The position numbers and the translations under genes were made by a program. Positions 44,781-57,879 of a stretch of 64,000 bases of DNA are shown here, one piece after another. Every line of letters starts with the position of its first letter. Position 1 is the stretch's first letter. Where the stretch lies: positions 31,469,204 to 31,533,203 of the forward strand of contig OX235273.1 of the NCBI GenBank assembly GCA_944472155.2. Reading direction: 5' to 3'. Origin of the DNA: Trichobilharzia szidati (lineage: Eukaryota; Platyhelminthes; Trematoda; Strigeidida; Schistosomatidae). The notes beneath the pieces are model-generated. The model searched no databases, was not told the DNA's origin, and was given only the letters and a program-made list of their open reading frames with translations.

Positions 44781-47100
44781 AATGTGACGTATGTGCATCA
44801 ATAATAAACGGTCAATATAAGTAGACCTTTTGATTTCAAGTGGAATTACAGAGGACAGATCCATTATCACGGATTTTGTGATATATTTTAAGTCTTTATG
44901 CCTGAATTTACTTATGCAGTCCTATTTTCCTTCTAAGTATTGTGACTTTTTAGAAGGCAGATTGTAGGCTAACAAAATACGTCTATATTTTGTAAGCTTC
45001 TAACACATATTTGATGATAAAATATATTTGAAGCCACTTTGCTCACTAGTTAAAATACAGCTGTTATTCAGAATTTCCGAAAATACCTAATGAGTCATGA
45101 AGAAAATAAAAGACAGATTCAGCGAAGAAAATTTTCTTTATCGACGAAATCATCTTCAGAGGCTTTACAGTCGTATGTACATATGATGTTTGCTTGAGGA
45201 AATTCAGTAAAGTCAAATAAACCACATCGACATTAACATTTGCAAAATGTGTTTGTGTCACTCTCATATGAGCACATGTCAGATGACAAGATGATACATT
45301 TCGAGCGATACACCTTTGAATAATTAATAAAAGGTCTCTTTTTGTACATCAAACATGCATGTAAATCCCTAATATTATTGAAACCATTATTTCATAGTGA
45401 ATAAACAAGAAATACTCTTTCTATTTAGTATAAAAATAGCAGAATTAAAGTTCAGATTCTACGTACTTTTATAAACTGAGAGAATGACATTGGACAAAAT
45501 TCGTAAAAAATAGGTTTGTTATGATTGAGTGAACATATTATAATCCATAGCAAAAATATACCATTTAATAAATTGAGCACGTTTCAGTTAGTTCCGCACA
45601 TTAGTTAACTACTGGAATTTATATTTAAGGTAATGCATATTAGAGTAAATCCAGATGAAAACTTATTTGGAAACCATTATGTCTCCTTTGGGTTATTTTT
45701 AGTTGAAAAGCTGCATCTGGCAGAAGCACGATTCGATCTGACATTTTATTTTTCTTGGTTGGTTTATACGCTTTTCAAATATTTCTCCATATTTCATGAA
45801 AAATATTCCTCAATTAAAAGCTGATAATTTGATGTTTATGTTCATCCAAGAGGTTTTAGTTCTCGATTTTCATCAACTTACCAGCGAACCGTTACGTTGA
45901 ACCTCTCACTGCGTAACTTCCTACTAATGTGACTACCTATGTGCTGATACTCACAGCTGATAAAGTGCCAGTAATTTAGTCTCAGATGTTTGGATCCTTC
46001 TTTCAACGCGATGAATTTAACTTACTCAGCTTCAAAGAATTTTACGTAAACTGAGAAACCTACTCACCATTATGCAGAATTTACTTGTTTACCAGTCACA
46101 TGTTTGGCATTTATTTATTTCATGGAAGACATAGCAGATATTCCGCTTAGGGAATTCCATTTTGAGTTCTGTTTTCATTCATTTTGACAGGTGATATTCT
46201 TAAACCCCTGTATCAAGGTATATTAACATAAGATCAAAATTTACATTCACTTTGCATCACTGAGCAGTTAGTTGTCAAAGACATTCACTTGGTTGTATGC
46301 CGTCGATAACATAAGGGACATATACTAAAATAACTTACACAGGTCCACTTAAGTGTCGAGTGATATCGGAGATGAAAACAATCAAAGTTGTGAGTATATT
46401 ATATGATGCGGAATTCTTAATGGAAACAAAAATGACATTGGACATCATCACCTACTTTTCTAAGCAAAACTTGGTACTATTATATTGAGACGCATAAAAA
46501 AGGTGATTTTTTAGTGTAAGTGAATTCCATTATTTCTGATAGCGTCAGATATATAGACTTTTACCTGCTTGGAATTTATTTCTGTTTGAGTTATTATTAC
46601 AACTTTATGTGTGCTTAAATTTATATTATTCCGAATCACTTTTCTGGTTTTGATCGTATAAGGTTTACAGAGTCGTTGTTATGAAGATGTTCCTGATACT
46701 GTGAACTTCGAATCTTTAAATTTACCAATAGAGACACTCACATGTGACATTTGATGACATCAGATTCGTTTCTCGTATTCAGAAAGTTGAAATTATTGAC
46801 TCACTGAATTGGGAACTAGTGACTGTCCAATCTACCAGTAAACCTATCTCAGCTTATATTCCGTGATAGTCTTCTGGGATCCTCAAAGGTAGCCGTCAAT
46901 GGCAAAAAATAAGCTAGAATCAGATGAATGTTGGACATTGTTCGTCTTTTGAAGGTGTATATTTTATCGAAGAAATGACAGCGGGAATATTTATTTACAA
47001 TGAGTGATCTTGCATGAATTTTTTGTCATTCTTCATTCACAAAATTTAGTATTTCTCAAATATTCAAATAATCAAAGTCAAAGGACGTCGATGTAAGCAA
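41400..47100. other. AT-rich, no gene seen; one local duplication
   Basis: 42,230-42,490 and 43,590-43,800 are diverged direct copies (tagactgttgaactccacag / gactgttgaagtctagagac; ggggaagaggacatggtgc / agaagaggatgtggttc). A 9-nt minus-strand segment at 44,486-44,494 has a good donor (GTAAGT) and an AG upstream but no paralogue. Otherwise featureless. Confidence 0.45.
44748..44782. repeat. (TA)n microsatellite
   Basis: About 35 bases of alternating TA with one G. Similar shorter runs are at 37,318-37,338 and 59,969-59,984. Confidence 0.9.
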
Positions 47101-47122
47101 AATCACTCCATTTTTGAACGCA

Positions 47123-47320
47123 TAAAGCAAATACAAAGACTGTTTCTGCTTCTGTTACACTTCTGATTTTAAACCTGACTGGGATTTTTTTCCTTAACAT
47201 TAATAATTTATGATCACTTTCTGAGTCTTTGATGAGTCTCTACGTATAATAAGTTTCATAATGCAAACACAAAGGCTGTTTGTGCTACTGTTACACTTCT
47301 GAATTTAAATCTAACTGTGC
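47123..47320. repeat. Local direct duplication (about 60-bp copies, 138 bp apart)
   Basis: 47,123-47,183 (gcaaatacaaagactgtttc ... cacttctgattttaaacctg) and 47,261-47,318 (gcaaacacaaaggctgtttg ... cacttctgaatttaaatcta) are about 80% identical by eye. Confidence 0.75.
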
Positions 47321-47961
47321 ATTACAATTCAAAATTTTCACTTACAAAAGTTATCTGAATAAATGCAGAATTTACTAAACAATAAATTCACTGCGTCATT
47401 TGCACTATTTGTTAACTCTTCATTGATTTTTGACTGTGGTGAGAACCATGTAGAACCAGTTCTGCAGAAATCGTTCAGACAATAAATATTTCTTATTTAA
47501 AATAAGAGAAAACGGGATACTGTGTGTCGAAAATTCATAGCGAGCCGACACACAATCTGAAATTCAAAAATGTTACAAATGTAAAATATTGAATCACAGG
47601 TTATACATATCGTATGCTAAGGCGCTTGTAACCCGGTCACGAAAATGAAATGAGTGCTGTTATATGTATAGTGAACAAAAAAAGTGTGCAAAGATAAACA
47701 AACTAAGGTGAAGTGTACGAATAAAGGTAATTTTAAGGTAATTCAAACATCAATGAAATATTTCGGTAGAAAATAAAAAAGTTGAAAAGGAGAATGAAAC
47801 GTCTGCACTTTAATAATATATACTAAAATCACAACTGTTAGCGTGATTAAGATCCATAAACTATGTCTGAAAAGTTCTATTATGAGTAAAATGTATATTG
47901 ATAAAGTCTAACAGTGTTATACAGTAATATTTACTGATGACGTCTGGGGGGCATTATATTC

Positions 47962-49015
47962 ATAATATTATAATTATTGTATCCTTTAATTCCTACAGGA
48001 ACATAGGGCTTCAGCCGTGCGTCTCCATTGCGTTCGGTTCTCTGCTAGAGTCTTCACCTGGCTCCATGTCTGCCCACACGTTTTCATCTCCTCTTCACAT
48101 GACCTCTTCCAAGTCACCCTTGGACGACCAACTCGCCGCTTCCCTTTCGGGTTCCACTCGAGCAGTGGCTTGTCTAGTGATGTCACTTGATGGTTTCCTC
48201 AGAGTATGGCCAATCCATCTCCATTTCTTCCTGCCTTTTTGTTTCACAATCGGTTCCTGGTTGATTCGCTCCCAAAGATCTCTGTTGCTGATCTTTTCTG
48301 GCTGGCCATCTGATCTTGAGTATTGAGCGAAGACAACTGTTAATGAAGGTCTGTAGTTTGTTTGAGATGCTCTTTATGACGCGCAGTGCAAGTCTCTGAT
48401 GCGTATAGTAGCACTGTATTGGAGTTGAAAATCCGGATCTTACTTTTGATGCTGAGTGTTGTTGACCTCCACACAGACTTGAGAGTAGTGAAAGCTTGTC
48501 TTGCTTTTCCGATTCTTGCTTTGATATCCTCGTCAGTTCCGTCTGTAGTTGAAACGATGCTTCCCAGGTAGGTAAAAGAGGTTGTTTCTTTCAGGTTCCT
48601 CCCAATTATTCTGATCGTTGTCTGTTGTTGTTGTTCTTGTCCAGGAAACTTCATCACCTCTGTTTTCCCTGTGTTCACCTGAAGTCCTATCTTTGATGCT
48701 TCTTCTGCCAACTTGTTGCTTTTCGTTTGCATGTCTTCCAGTTTGTGGGAAATCAGACATATATCATCGGCGAAGTCCAGATCCTCCAAGTTTTTTGTGT
48801 GTGTCCATTTTATGCCTGTTTCCTCATTGCCCACTGTTTGTCGCATTATCCAGTCTACTGCAATCAAGAAAATCATTGGCGATAGTTGGCAGCCTTGTCT
48901 TACTCCTGTCCACACGTGGAAGGGTTCCATAAGTTTGCCGTTGTGGATTACTTGGCATGCAGCATTGTCGTACAGATGTTGGATGAAATGTATAATTGTC
49001 GGTGGCACCTCATAG
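47962..49015 (-). pseudogene. RTE-clade retrotransposon, 5'-truncated, best-preserved RT palm
   Basis: The first 222 codons (49,008-48,340) are uninterrupted: IIHFIQHLYDNAACQVIHNG, VWTGVRQGCQLSPMIFLIAV, LDFADDICLISHKLED with the catalytic FADD box, LQVNTGKTEVMKF, FTYLGSIVSTTDGTDEDIKA and KARQAFTTLKSVW. After a stop, another frame carries [17 protein letters not shown], the C-terminal signature of SR2-like elements. The 3' end is an AATTA/ATAAT tail. The endonuclease and RT fingers are absent by truncation, so it cannot move by itself. It is inserted next to or inside Penelope terminal sequence. Confidence 0.85.
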
Positions 49016-49039
49016 TAGCGAAGTAGAAATACTGAGATG

Positions 49040-49290
49040 AAAACATCATCAACAAGACAATAACTTCTCTGAACTTCACTCCCGTATTCACAAAAGTCCC
49101 TCCATTAGAGATCATGAACATTATCTGTAAATCACTAATACGAAATGATATGAGACTATACAGAAAGTGAACTTCAGATTAACAACAAATTTATTACTCA
49201 GGTTGAAGGTGTGCAGATGGGCCCTCTTGTTGTCCATCTTCTAACAAATAGGATTGTGAAAACAGTTCACTGACAATAACGATCAACAAA
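49040..49290 (+). pseudogene. Penelope-like RT fragment
   Basis: Plus-strand frames give FTKVPPLEIMNIICKSLIRN, then NKFITQVEGVQMGPLVV, the Penelope RT region ending in the YxQxxGxxMGSPL motif. It abuts the RTE insertion on its left; the plus-strand Penelope-type block at 47,905-47,945 lies on the other side. Confidence 0.45.
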
Positions 49291-49299
49291 ATACGGTCC

Positions 49300-51210
49300 T
49301 CCTGTAGCTACACAGATATGTGGTATACAGATCAGTAATGAGAATTCAAATTTATAGGGTGGAGTTTGACTTTCAAATTAGTTGTGAGTAGATGATTGTG
49401 TAAAAGTGTCTTCAGGATTCATAACTGTAGAAGAAAGAGATGCAGAAAATAAGTCGGCTTGAATATCGCCTGTTGTAAAATGAGAACTTTCAAATTGCTG
49501 AAATAGAGACAAACGGTAGAGCACGTTTCTGTACTGAAGCGAGAAGAAATACCAGAGGTACAGGTAAACAAAATTCATCAACTCATTGAATTATTGATAA
49601 CAGAATTTTTACAATTACTGTTATTATTATTTTGATCTCCACCATGGGATAAGGAGATCAGCCTATTCCACATTACAGAAGGTCGAACTTTCTTTGGTGG
49701 AAAATAAAACATTGAAGTAGAGAAAATCTAAGAATTGAAACGTTTTCTTGTGACTGGCATTCACTCCAAAGCGAACAGTAAACACATGTATTGGATTATT
49801 CTAACCGTCTACGCTTACAAGACCTCTGATAATAGTGTCATCATACCTCATTCTTTGTCTAAATTACTATCCGGTTGGAAGTGGATTCAGCTCACCGTCC
49901 AACTTTCATCAAGTGCTGTGTGGCAATCTTCAGATTAGTATTTCACTTTTGAAGATAATTCATCTTTTGAGTTTCGTATGATGAAATAAACCCTTGTTTT
50001 TGCTTTTTTTCACAATCTAGATGCAAAATGCACAAGTTTGAATGAAAAGGTTCGGAAAATTGAAGGTGAATATGTGTAGACTGAAAACGCATCATTTTCC
50101 AGCTCTCTTTGTTTAAATTTCTTACCCGCTATTTATTAAAATGAAGCTCGAAGAAAGACGTAGTTTAACCACTGGTGATCAGAACCTTTAGAGACCTTTC
50201 CAAAATGTGTTGAATGATTCTGTCTCAGCTTTTCAGAGGATGGTTCACGCGATTGACTCAGTGTACAATTGCTTGTGTTGTTCGAATAAGTCTGAGACAG
50301 TGTTTCGTAAATCATATACATTTTACTCTGTTTGACAATAAGATTTTCAATAAAGTTTTTGCTACTGCTTCCCTTACTTGCATCTACTACAATTTAAAGA
50401 TAAAAATGTCAGATAGAAATCTAGACTAACTCATGTCATTTGTGCAGAATTCGCGAGTATACAGTATTCAAATAACCTGAATGTTTAAATAAATTTATGT
50501 GTGGGAGATCTTAAGCAGCAGTCAATTATGTAGCCAGAGGTATCGCTTAGAATCCTGATAAAATATATTGTTAGCAACGGATCCTCAGAGGCAACAAATG
50601 TTCGTCGTGCAGGTGATTAATTTCAGTGGACCAAATGGGAAATGTTCAAACCTTCTTTGTAGCAAGTAGATATACAAATGATTATAATGAATTCTGACGA
50701 AAAATTATGTTACACCATCGGATCAAAGGAATATCAGTGTGCCAGTTATGCACAATCCTCCATAGAATGATTGATGGTTTGTTGGCTATTTGAGAAGAAA
50801 TCAGTTTGAAAAAGACCTGGTTCAAATGTAACCTGATCAGTTGCACAATCTGAAACATACTAAAACAGGTTAACACTTTAAGATGTTTTCTCTGGTACGA
50901 ACAATAGTGCATCAGAATACTTCATTATTACCAAATTTATTGTCATGGTGTATTCGAATTTAAAGTGAGTGTGATCAAAACCAAGTGAGAATTGTCAAGG
51001 AAACAATAATGAATGTGTGATCAGTTTCAGACTTCAATGTATTTAATCGTGGTACATACATAATGCGTCTGTAAAGATATGAAAATCATGCTGACTTTTA
51101 AACAGAGGTTCAGAGTGAAAATAAATTCAGAGATACATGAAAATACGCATATTTTACTGATCACCATAACGCATGATCTTTGACTGAGCTTTGAAACAAA
51201 CTTCAGTGGT
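49300..51210. other. No gene seen
   Basis: AT-rich with short chance frames only. If the flanking Penelope pieces are one element, this about 1.9-kb segment is a later insertion, but it has no recognisable ends. Confidence 0.4.
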
Positions 51211-51219
51211 GACGGAATT

Positions 51220-51320
51220 TGTGGCTGTAGTCAACAAGTTAAACACATCTTTGCACAAAACGTCATGGATAAAATTATATGGCACTTCTATGTAGATGAC
51301 GCTAGTAGCATTTTCCTGAC
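51220..51320 (+). pseudogene. Penelope-like RT fragment with YVDD box
   Basis: The plus-strand frame reads DKIIWHFYVDDASSIFLT. W-x-x-YVDD is the catalytic box of Penelope-type RT and would normally follow the GxxMGSPL motif by about 30 codons. Only about 35 codons of this piece remain. Confidence 0.4.
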
Positions 51321-51329
51321 TTAACAAGA

Positions 51330-52770
51330 AAATGGTAGAGATCTGTGTGTAAAAAATTAGTTAGGTAACCACAGGTTTTGATTCACTTATATTATTAAAT
51401 TTTCACTAGCTATTTGTAATCGTGTGTAGTGACTAAATGCATAACGAAGTTTATACGTTGGTTGACCGCTATCAGAAGCTAAGTGAAAACCATATTTAAA
51501 TAAACTAGCGCTCATTTCATCAGTCTGAAACGGAAGTCGGAAAATGTTTTCATTAATTTACACTATGTGACTTTCACTTTTTCAGCCATTTACCCGATAA
51601 GATTCTAACGAAAGAACTAAGACGCTTTGACTGACCAGCTACACCGTTAATCGGATGTCGTCAATAACTCTCATTTTGGTTAACAGCTTAACAGTGGACC
51701 TTTAGTCAGTTGGTTTCGGGTCGCTATCCCGTTTCACATACGCCAATCTGCTAAGCTGAGTAATATCATCAGCCCTCGTACAGTAAGTGTAATTGTTGGC
51801 CTGGTATGTGACTGATCTGTCCCACCTTACTGAGTTTTATCATTTCTGTCAGGCTTCCTGTGCAAAGTCAACAGTTATTCTTCACACATTCAATCCACTT
51901 TGTTTGACGAGATAATGATCTAATTTTCAAATGTGAGCGATTTATCATGGTCTTCGTATGTTTGATTCGCTTTCACGTTGTTGGAGTTTCTTTAAATGTC
52001 TAAATATTTTGACGTGATTTATGGTGAACAAATTTGCTGGCGACCTGAGTATCGTATACCATTCATCAGATCAATAATATAGCGTCATGCTTGTTTCTTC
52101 ATCTGCGTCAAACAATTTACTCAATAATCTCGAGTGAACTTCTATAGGACAAAAAACCATTTTTCAGGGAAAACAACAAACAACTATGGACTTAAATCTA
52201 ATGATTTGTTGAACATTTACTGCAATAAGAATATTCAGTTACATTTTTTTATTTTGCTTTGATCATCACCTTGAGATTCATTAGTTCTTTTCATTTCTTC
52301 GGCTGCACCGAAAACTTTATTTTATAATTTCGAGTAAACCTCTGAAGAACAAAAGGCTGTCCTCTACAGGCTACTTAATTGTGAGTGACATATCACTGTT
52401 AGAAATTCACCCTGAATTTTAAATGTGAATGCTCAGAATAACGCGCAATTATCCTTGAAATTCTGACCGTTTAAATATCAACTGTGAGTTTATGCATACC
52501 TTTTTCAGCTGAATAAATCAAAGAAAATGAATACACTTGAAAATTAGAGTACATTTCTAAGGGAGTCATTGATAACGAAGCCTTGATGGGGGTGGGTAAT
52601 TTTCGCTGATAATGACTATTGGTTGAATTGCAAGGGCGAATTTCGTCATAATTGTGACGGCTCATACCCGGTAGTTTCAATCCAAAAGGATTATCATGAG
52701 CAGTAGCTACTTACACTTCTAATCACTATGAATCTAAATAAAAATAATAATCTAAATAAATAATATATGA
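51330..52770. other. No gene seen
   Basis: AT-rich DNA; 52,080-52,340 contains two related ctcgagtgaacttctatagg / cgagtaaacctctgaagaac segments, a weak local duplication. Confidence 0.4.
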
Positions 52771-55400
52771 AGCTTGGTCCACGGTTGCCTGCAATCTCTC
52801 CTCCTCTGACGATCTCTTCCATGTCATCCTCGCACTGATTACCAACTCATCGCTTCTCACTTGGATTAAAACTCGAGGGCCTGCAGTGCGATGTCCCCAT
52901 AATGTATGCCTAATCCATCTTTATTTTCTACTACACATTTGTTCCAATGCATAGTTTCTTGTTACTAACTCTTTCTGGTTATTTGAAATTCAGCATGGAG
53001 CCAGCGAAGGTGGCAGCTGTGTGATGAGAGTCTGCAACCTGTTGAAAAACCTTTCCGTGACACGCCAAGTTTCTGACCCGTGTAGAAGAACCGACTTCAT
53101 ATTGGTGTGGAAAATGCGAATCTTGCTCCTTATGCTGGGTGCGGAAGATTTCCAAAGTGGTTTCAGGTTGATGAAGGCATATCTTGCCTTTCCGATTCCG
53201 ACTGGCATTTACATCGTCCGTTCCGCCACTGAAGTTGAGACGATGATTCCCAGATAAGTGTAGGAAGCAACCCGTGTTAAATCTCCTCCGTTGATGGTGA
53301 TTGGTGCTGGTTGTTGTTGCTATTGCTGTTAGGTGGTTGGTTATCATCATCACTTACATCTTATCTGTGTTCACCTGCCGTCCTGTTTTCACTGCCCGCT
53401 TCTTCAGCCAGTTTCTTAGTTTTCGCTTGTGAGTCTTCGAGTTTGTGTGACATTAGACATATATCATCCGCAAGCGAAATCTAGATCTCCTAGAGTCTTC
53501 TTATCGGTGGTCCAGTGCATTTCTGAATCCTCGCTCCAAAAGTTTGACGCATAATCCAGTCCACCACAATTAAAAATATCATTGGTGATAATAGGCATGT
53601 AGCTTTGTTTTGCTCCTGTATGCACTTGGAATGCCTTGCTGAGATTTCCGTTGTGGATCACCTGACACGTTTCATTGTCATATAGCTGTTGAATGAGTTT
53701 GATAAAGAGTTAGGCACTGAACGCCGTAGTGTTGATGTAGCTTCCAAATTACTTCTCGGTGAACGCTGTCGAAGGCCTTCTCGAAGTTGATGAAGTTAAG
53801 GTGGATGTTTTACTGCCATTCTATGCTTTGTTCTGTGATGATGATAATGCGTAGAGTTGCAATTCGATCAGCATATGATTTGCCTTTTCTGAATCCAACT
53901 TGTTCTGGTCTGGCAGAGTTCTGCCTCCAGTGCAACCTTTATTCTCTCCAGGATGATGCAACTTAGTATTTTACTTGGCTTTGGTGGACAGTAGCATTTT
54001 CCGGCACCAGTGCTTGCACAGTGAGGCTTATTCACCTTTCTTTGGTAGCTTGACGAGGTAGCATTTCTTCCAATCGATAGGTACCTTTCCTTCTGTCCAA
54101 TGTGCGCACCTGCCGCAGTTTCCAGGTCGGTTTCCAGTGCTTCAGGGTGAATTCCATCTGGTCTTGCTGAATTCCTGACTGAACTTTGGTAGCTTGATCG
54201 CATTCAAGATATCAGCTTTCGTTGGAGGATTAGTGTTCACTGGCAGGCAGTTCTGTGTATGCTGTTGGTGGTGGGTGTAATCCAGAGCGTGTTGAAGGTG
54301 ATGGCAATTCAACAGTCCTATAAAGTTATCGGTCCATGGTTTAATTTGTTTATCCTACTTGATAATCATGTTTCAACGAACATCTTTTATTGGTTTCATC
54401 ATTTGGATTGATTTCTTTCCGGATACGGATTGTCCCAGTTATGTGATATTTCCTTGAACATCACCTTCAGAGAGTTAGTTCCAGTGCTCTTCCGCGCAGG
54501 TTCCCTCAGTGGTGCCAGGTAGTGTCTCCAACTTTGCTCCGATTTCTGTAGTGCAGGCATCCCCTGTAGTTTTGTCTTTCAAGTTCTCAGTGTTGAACTT
54601 GAATTACAGTGGCCTGTGTCCAGTTGTTTTCATGGATTTCAACTTCACGCTAAAGTTTTCTAAGCCTAGATGATGGTCTGAGCCCACATCGACTTTGTAT
54701 CCAGCAGACTGGCTGCTTATCCACTTCTTTGAGCAGCACTAAGATGACATCTATCTGGTTTGCCGTATGTCCATTGGGCGAAATCCATGTTTCCTTGTGT
54801 ATATCCTTGTGTTCGTAAACACTCACTCCGATCACCAAATCAATGAAAGTGTAGAGGTCTTTGAAGATTTCTGCGTTCTCATTCATTTCGCCTCTCGAGC
54901 TACGATGAGTTCTTTTCCTGTATTATGTGCTCCCAGTTCGGCGAGTATCCATACTTTCCATGAGGATTTTGATGTCACCAATAAGGATGTCATTACTCTT
55001 TGTAGTTGTCTGTAGAAAGTTTCCCTCTTGTCTTGTTCCGCGATGTTTGTAGCACTTTGAATAGGATTGGATAATTGTGACCTTCCCCTTCATTTTGAGT
55101 TGAATCTTGCTGTCATGATCCTGGATGAATTTGGCTGTCACTGCATTAGGGCATTGGCTGTCATTCGTGACGTCACAATAGCTACTCACTCTCACAGTGT
55201 GCTCGTGGTTGTCTTCTGGGTGACCAGACCGAAGTAGATTACTGACTCTCCAGTTAATAATTTTGACAGTCCACATTGATTCCAACTGTTCTCGCAGATT
55301 CTCAGTACTTCTATGCCATATCTTTGCATTTCGTTGGCTTTCCAAAAACTTTCACCAGCCCTCTGTGTCATTTCGCCTCTCTGATTTCAGCGAAAAAAGG
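52770..55400 (-). pseudogene. RTE-clade retrotransposon, nearly full-length ORF, degenerate
   Basis: Minus strand in order: KANEMQRYGIEVLRICENSW and SKLLTGESVIYFG (endonuclease N-terminal part); RSGHPEDNHEHTVRVSSYCD; IYKETWISPNGHTANQIDVI; the 54,200-53,700 fingers region with ARPDGIHPEALETD and RTSWIQKRQIIC; HTGAKQSYMPI; LGDLDFACG in place of FADD; and GSETWRVTERFFNRLQTLIT before the C-terminal tail. Only the start and part of the 3' end are missing. Stops and frameshifts throughout and loss of FADD make it inactive. Confidence 0.75.
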
Positions 55401-55409
55401 TTTTTTCTT

Positions 55410-57060
55410 TATGTTTTTGTATTTTTATTATATTTCATGTGTGTTGAAGTTTGTCCAGAAATTTAATAGCTTTTGTGGTGAAGGGCTACTAATTCACGCC
55501 CAACCCTTCCTCTTTACCTTGGCTCAGGACCGGCTAGAAAACTAGCAAGCTTGTTAACTAGGCAACGTTAAGATGTCTAAGCATAATGTTACAGTCAGAT
55601 CAGGATACCAAAGCTGTAGTTACACATATTTAAAAGGTTGCTGCTGGTTTACATCACTGACCACTGAAAAAGCGATTAACAATACGAAAATGACAGTGTT
55701 GGAAACTCACCTGGCTTAACTTCAGAAGGCGAGAATTTTAAAATAAGCATTCTCTTCCATGGATTCAAAACATTATAAAAATTATCATTTATTGAATTCT
55801 GAAATGTACGTTTTGAATCTGGTATAGGTAAGCTGATTGAATTCTCAACACTCTCCCTTATAAATTTAAGTACAGGTGAATTATACAAAACAGCAGTTCC
55901 ATTCATCAAAATAATTCAGCTTCTTTCTTTCTTGATAAATTCATATGAGGACAGTTATATTGCAGAATCGACTATTTAACAAACTGCTCCAAATGGAATA
56001 TAAAAATAATCACATGACCTCAAAAAATTATGAGTAGGACAACATTTTCATCTCTACCAAATATGCCATGAAAACTCATCATCATCAAACTAAGAAAAGC
56101 GCTGACAGATTCTAAATTCACAATCAACACAAAATTGAAGATTCGATTAACTCAACAAAAATTGAAGAAAAGCCTATTTCGAGTTCAAAATCGTCATCAT
56201 TTACACTGTAGAAAACAAAAAATTGTTGAAGCCAGAGGCACGAGTCTGAAATCTCGCATTGACGACTGTCCGTTCGTGCAGAATCAACTGCACTTTCACA
56301 ACTCCGGTCTCCACTATCTTCAACAGTCGTTTTAAGCATTATTAGTTTAGATTATTATGATTGCTTGTAACGAATGGATTACTTCTGTGTGCAACTTATG
56401 GTGTGGCATGTCGCCAAAACGTATTCTCATTTCACTCGCATGTCATTGATGCTATTATGCTGAAGACGAGTGGATTCATTCATGTGATCACCAGAGTATT
56501 GAAAAATGCACATGCTGTTGGTGAGCTGTTCACTTACGGTATTCTAAAAAGTGATACATAGAAATGAATGTGGATTTCGTTGTATTAAACGTAGGATAAT
56601 AAGTGACCCATTGTGGAATCGCCTTAATTGCAGACAATTATACATCACATCCAGTTAGCTTTTGAATCACTGACGCCACAATGCTCTAAACGCCCAACTC
56701 TTGTAACGACAGTGCACTATAAACATCAATAAACTAATCGTCCACAAAACTATAAGCTCACACGTGCTTGTTATTCCAAGACGCATTGATTGTTTCATCT
56801 TCAATAAAACAACTTTTGCAATCACTTCATACTAATATCAAAGGATAAAGTAGTGGTATGTAAAAAATATATAAAAAGAATCGATTACTACTTTTTCATC
56901 ACCGAATTTGCGTACATTCTTCGTTCACGCCATTTACTTCAAATCTTCATTTACAGCCTGCAGTTTATACAGCGGTTACTCTCACCCGTTGCAAAACGTA
57001 TGAAAATCCGAAATGAGACTATACATCCCTTACCATGTTGTGATGTGACTGTAGTCAGTT
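55410..57060. other. No gene seen apart from the dispersed repeat
   Basis: AT-rich sequence with a T-rich start (55,395-55,450). Contains repeat copy 1 at 56,228-56,480. Reading frames here are short and without motifs. Confidence 0.45.
56228..56480 (+). repeat. Dispersed 250-bp repeat, copy 1
   Basis: gaagccagaggcacgagtct ... cattgatgctatta matches 62,258-62,480 in the same orientation. The first about 110 bases (ctgaaatctcgcattgacga to caacagtcgtttt) and the last about 100 bases (taacgaatggattacttctg to gatgctatt) are highly conserved; an AT-rich stretch in between differs. No internal promoter boxes or terminal repeats seen. Element type unknown. Confidence 0.7.
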
Positions 57061-57239
57061 TAATCTATTCAAATCACCTGATTACCTTCAGCGAATGGTT
57101 GAAATAATAAAGGAATTCCAGATTGCTTGGGTGTGATGTCGAACATAGTAGTTAGTGAGAAATACAATAGTGTTTGCAGAAGCTTCCGTTGGCAGGACAG
57201 TAAGAGGATGAATTGATCACAATATCTGCTATAATACAT

Positions 57240-57870
57240 AGAATTATTTTTGATGTGGTTGTGTTCTCTAGGCCGGATAGTTAATTTGCGAAGCTTCCAT
57301 TGCCCTACTAGGCAACATCTACAGCGCATACTTCAATTTGAAGTGAGATTTTAGATTTCTCCACGAGTTTATTAGCCGTCTCTCCTGGTGACCTTGAACG
57401 TGATTGGTTGTTTTTGTGTGTTTTCACACCTTCTAGGCTACTTGTATTGGAACTGATTGTTTCTTTGACTTGAACTTTGACCCTTTGTGTGTGAGGTTTC
57501 TTTCTTATCGGTTGATAAATTTTGTCTATCTCGATGTGTCTATTGATTGACGATTGACTGGAATAACAGGCTTCTAAAAATTCTCTAGCATTCTTGTTGT
57601 TTCCTCTGTCTAGTATTTGAACGTTGTCCCAGTCAAATTCATGTCCGTGGTTGTCTGTATGTAGTGATATGAGTGATGGAGTGGATGTCATGTCTTTTGA
57701 CGGCTAGCTTATGTTCGTGGATACGAAGACGAAGAGGACGTCCTCTTTGGCCAATGTAGTGTTTTTCGCAGTTGTTGCAATTTATTTTGTAGATGATGTT
57801 GGTTTTATCTTCTTTCGTTGTTGAGTCTTTTGGTTGACATAGAACTGGGTGAAATGATCCTCCGATCACG
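57240..57870 (-). pseudogene. Penelope-like element, GIY-YIG endonuclease and 3' end
   Basis: Frame 1 (57,869 to about 57,660): KEDKTNIIYKINCNNCEKHY, IGQRGRPLRLRIHEHKLAV. This contains both halves of the nuclease signature (I-Y ... Y-I-G) and the catalytic R-x-x-x-H block. After a one-base frameshift near 57,670, frame 2 reads LISLHTDNHGHEFDWDNVQI, NAREFLEACYSS and RHIEIDKIYQPIRKK. The Penelope Cys pair (C-x2-C) between GIY and YIG is present. The 3' end ggttgtgttctctaggccgg recurs at 30,060. RT is missing. Best-preserved GIY-YIG in the window. Confidence 0.8.
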
Positions 57871-57879
57871 GAAGTCCTG

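Noticed and set aside
56124..56339. Minus-strand 71-residue protein
   Set aside because: Lies within the dispersed repeat, and the second copy at 62.3 kb does not keep the same frame beyond about 30 codons.
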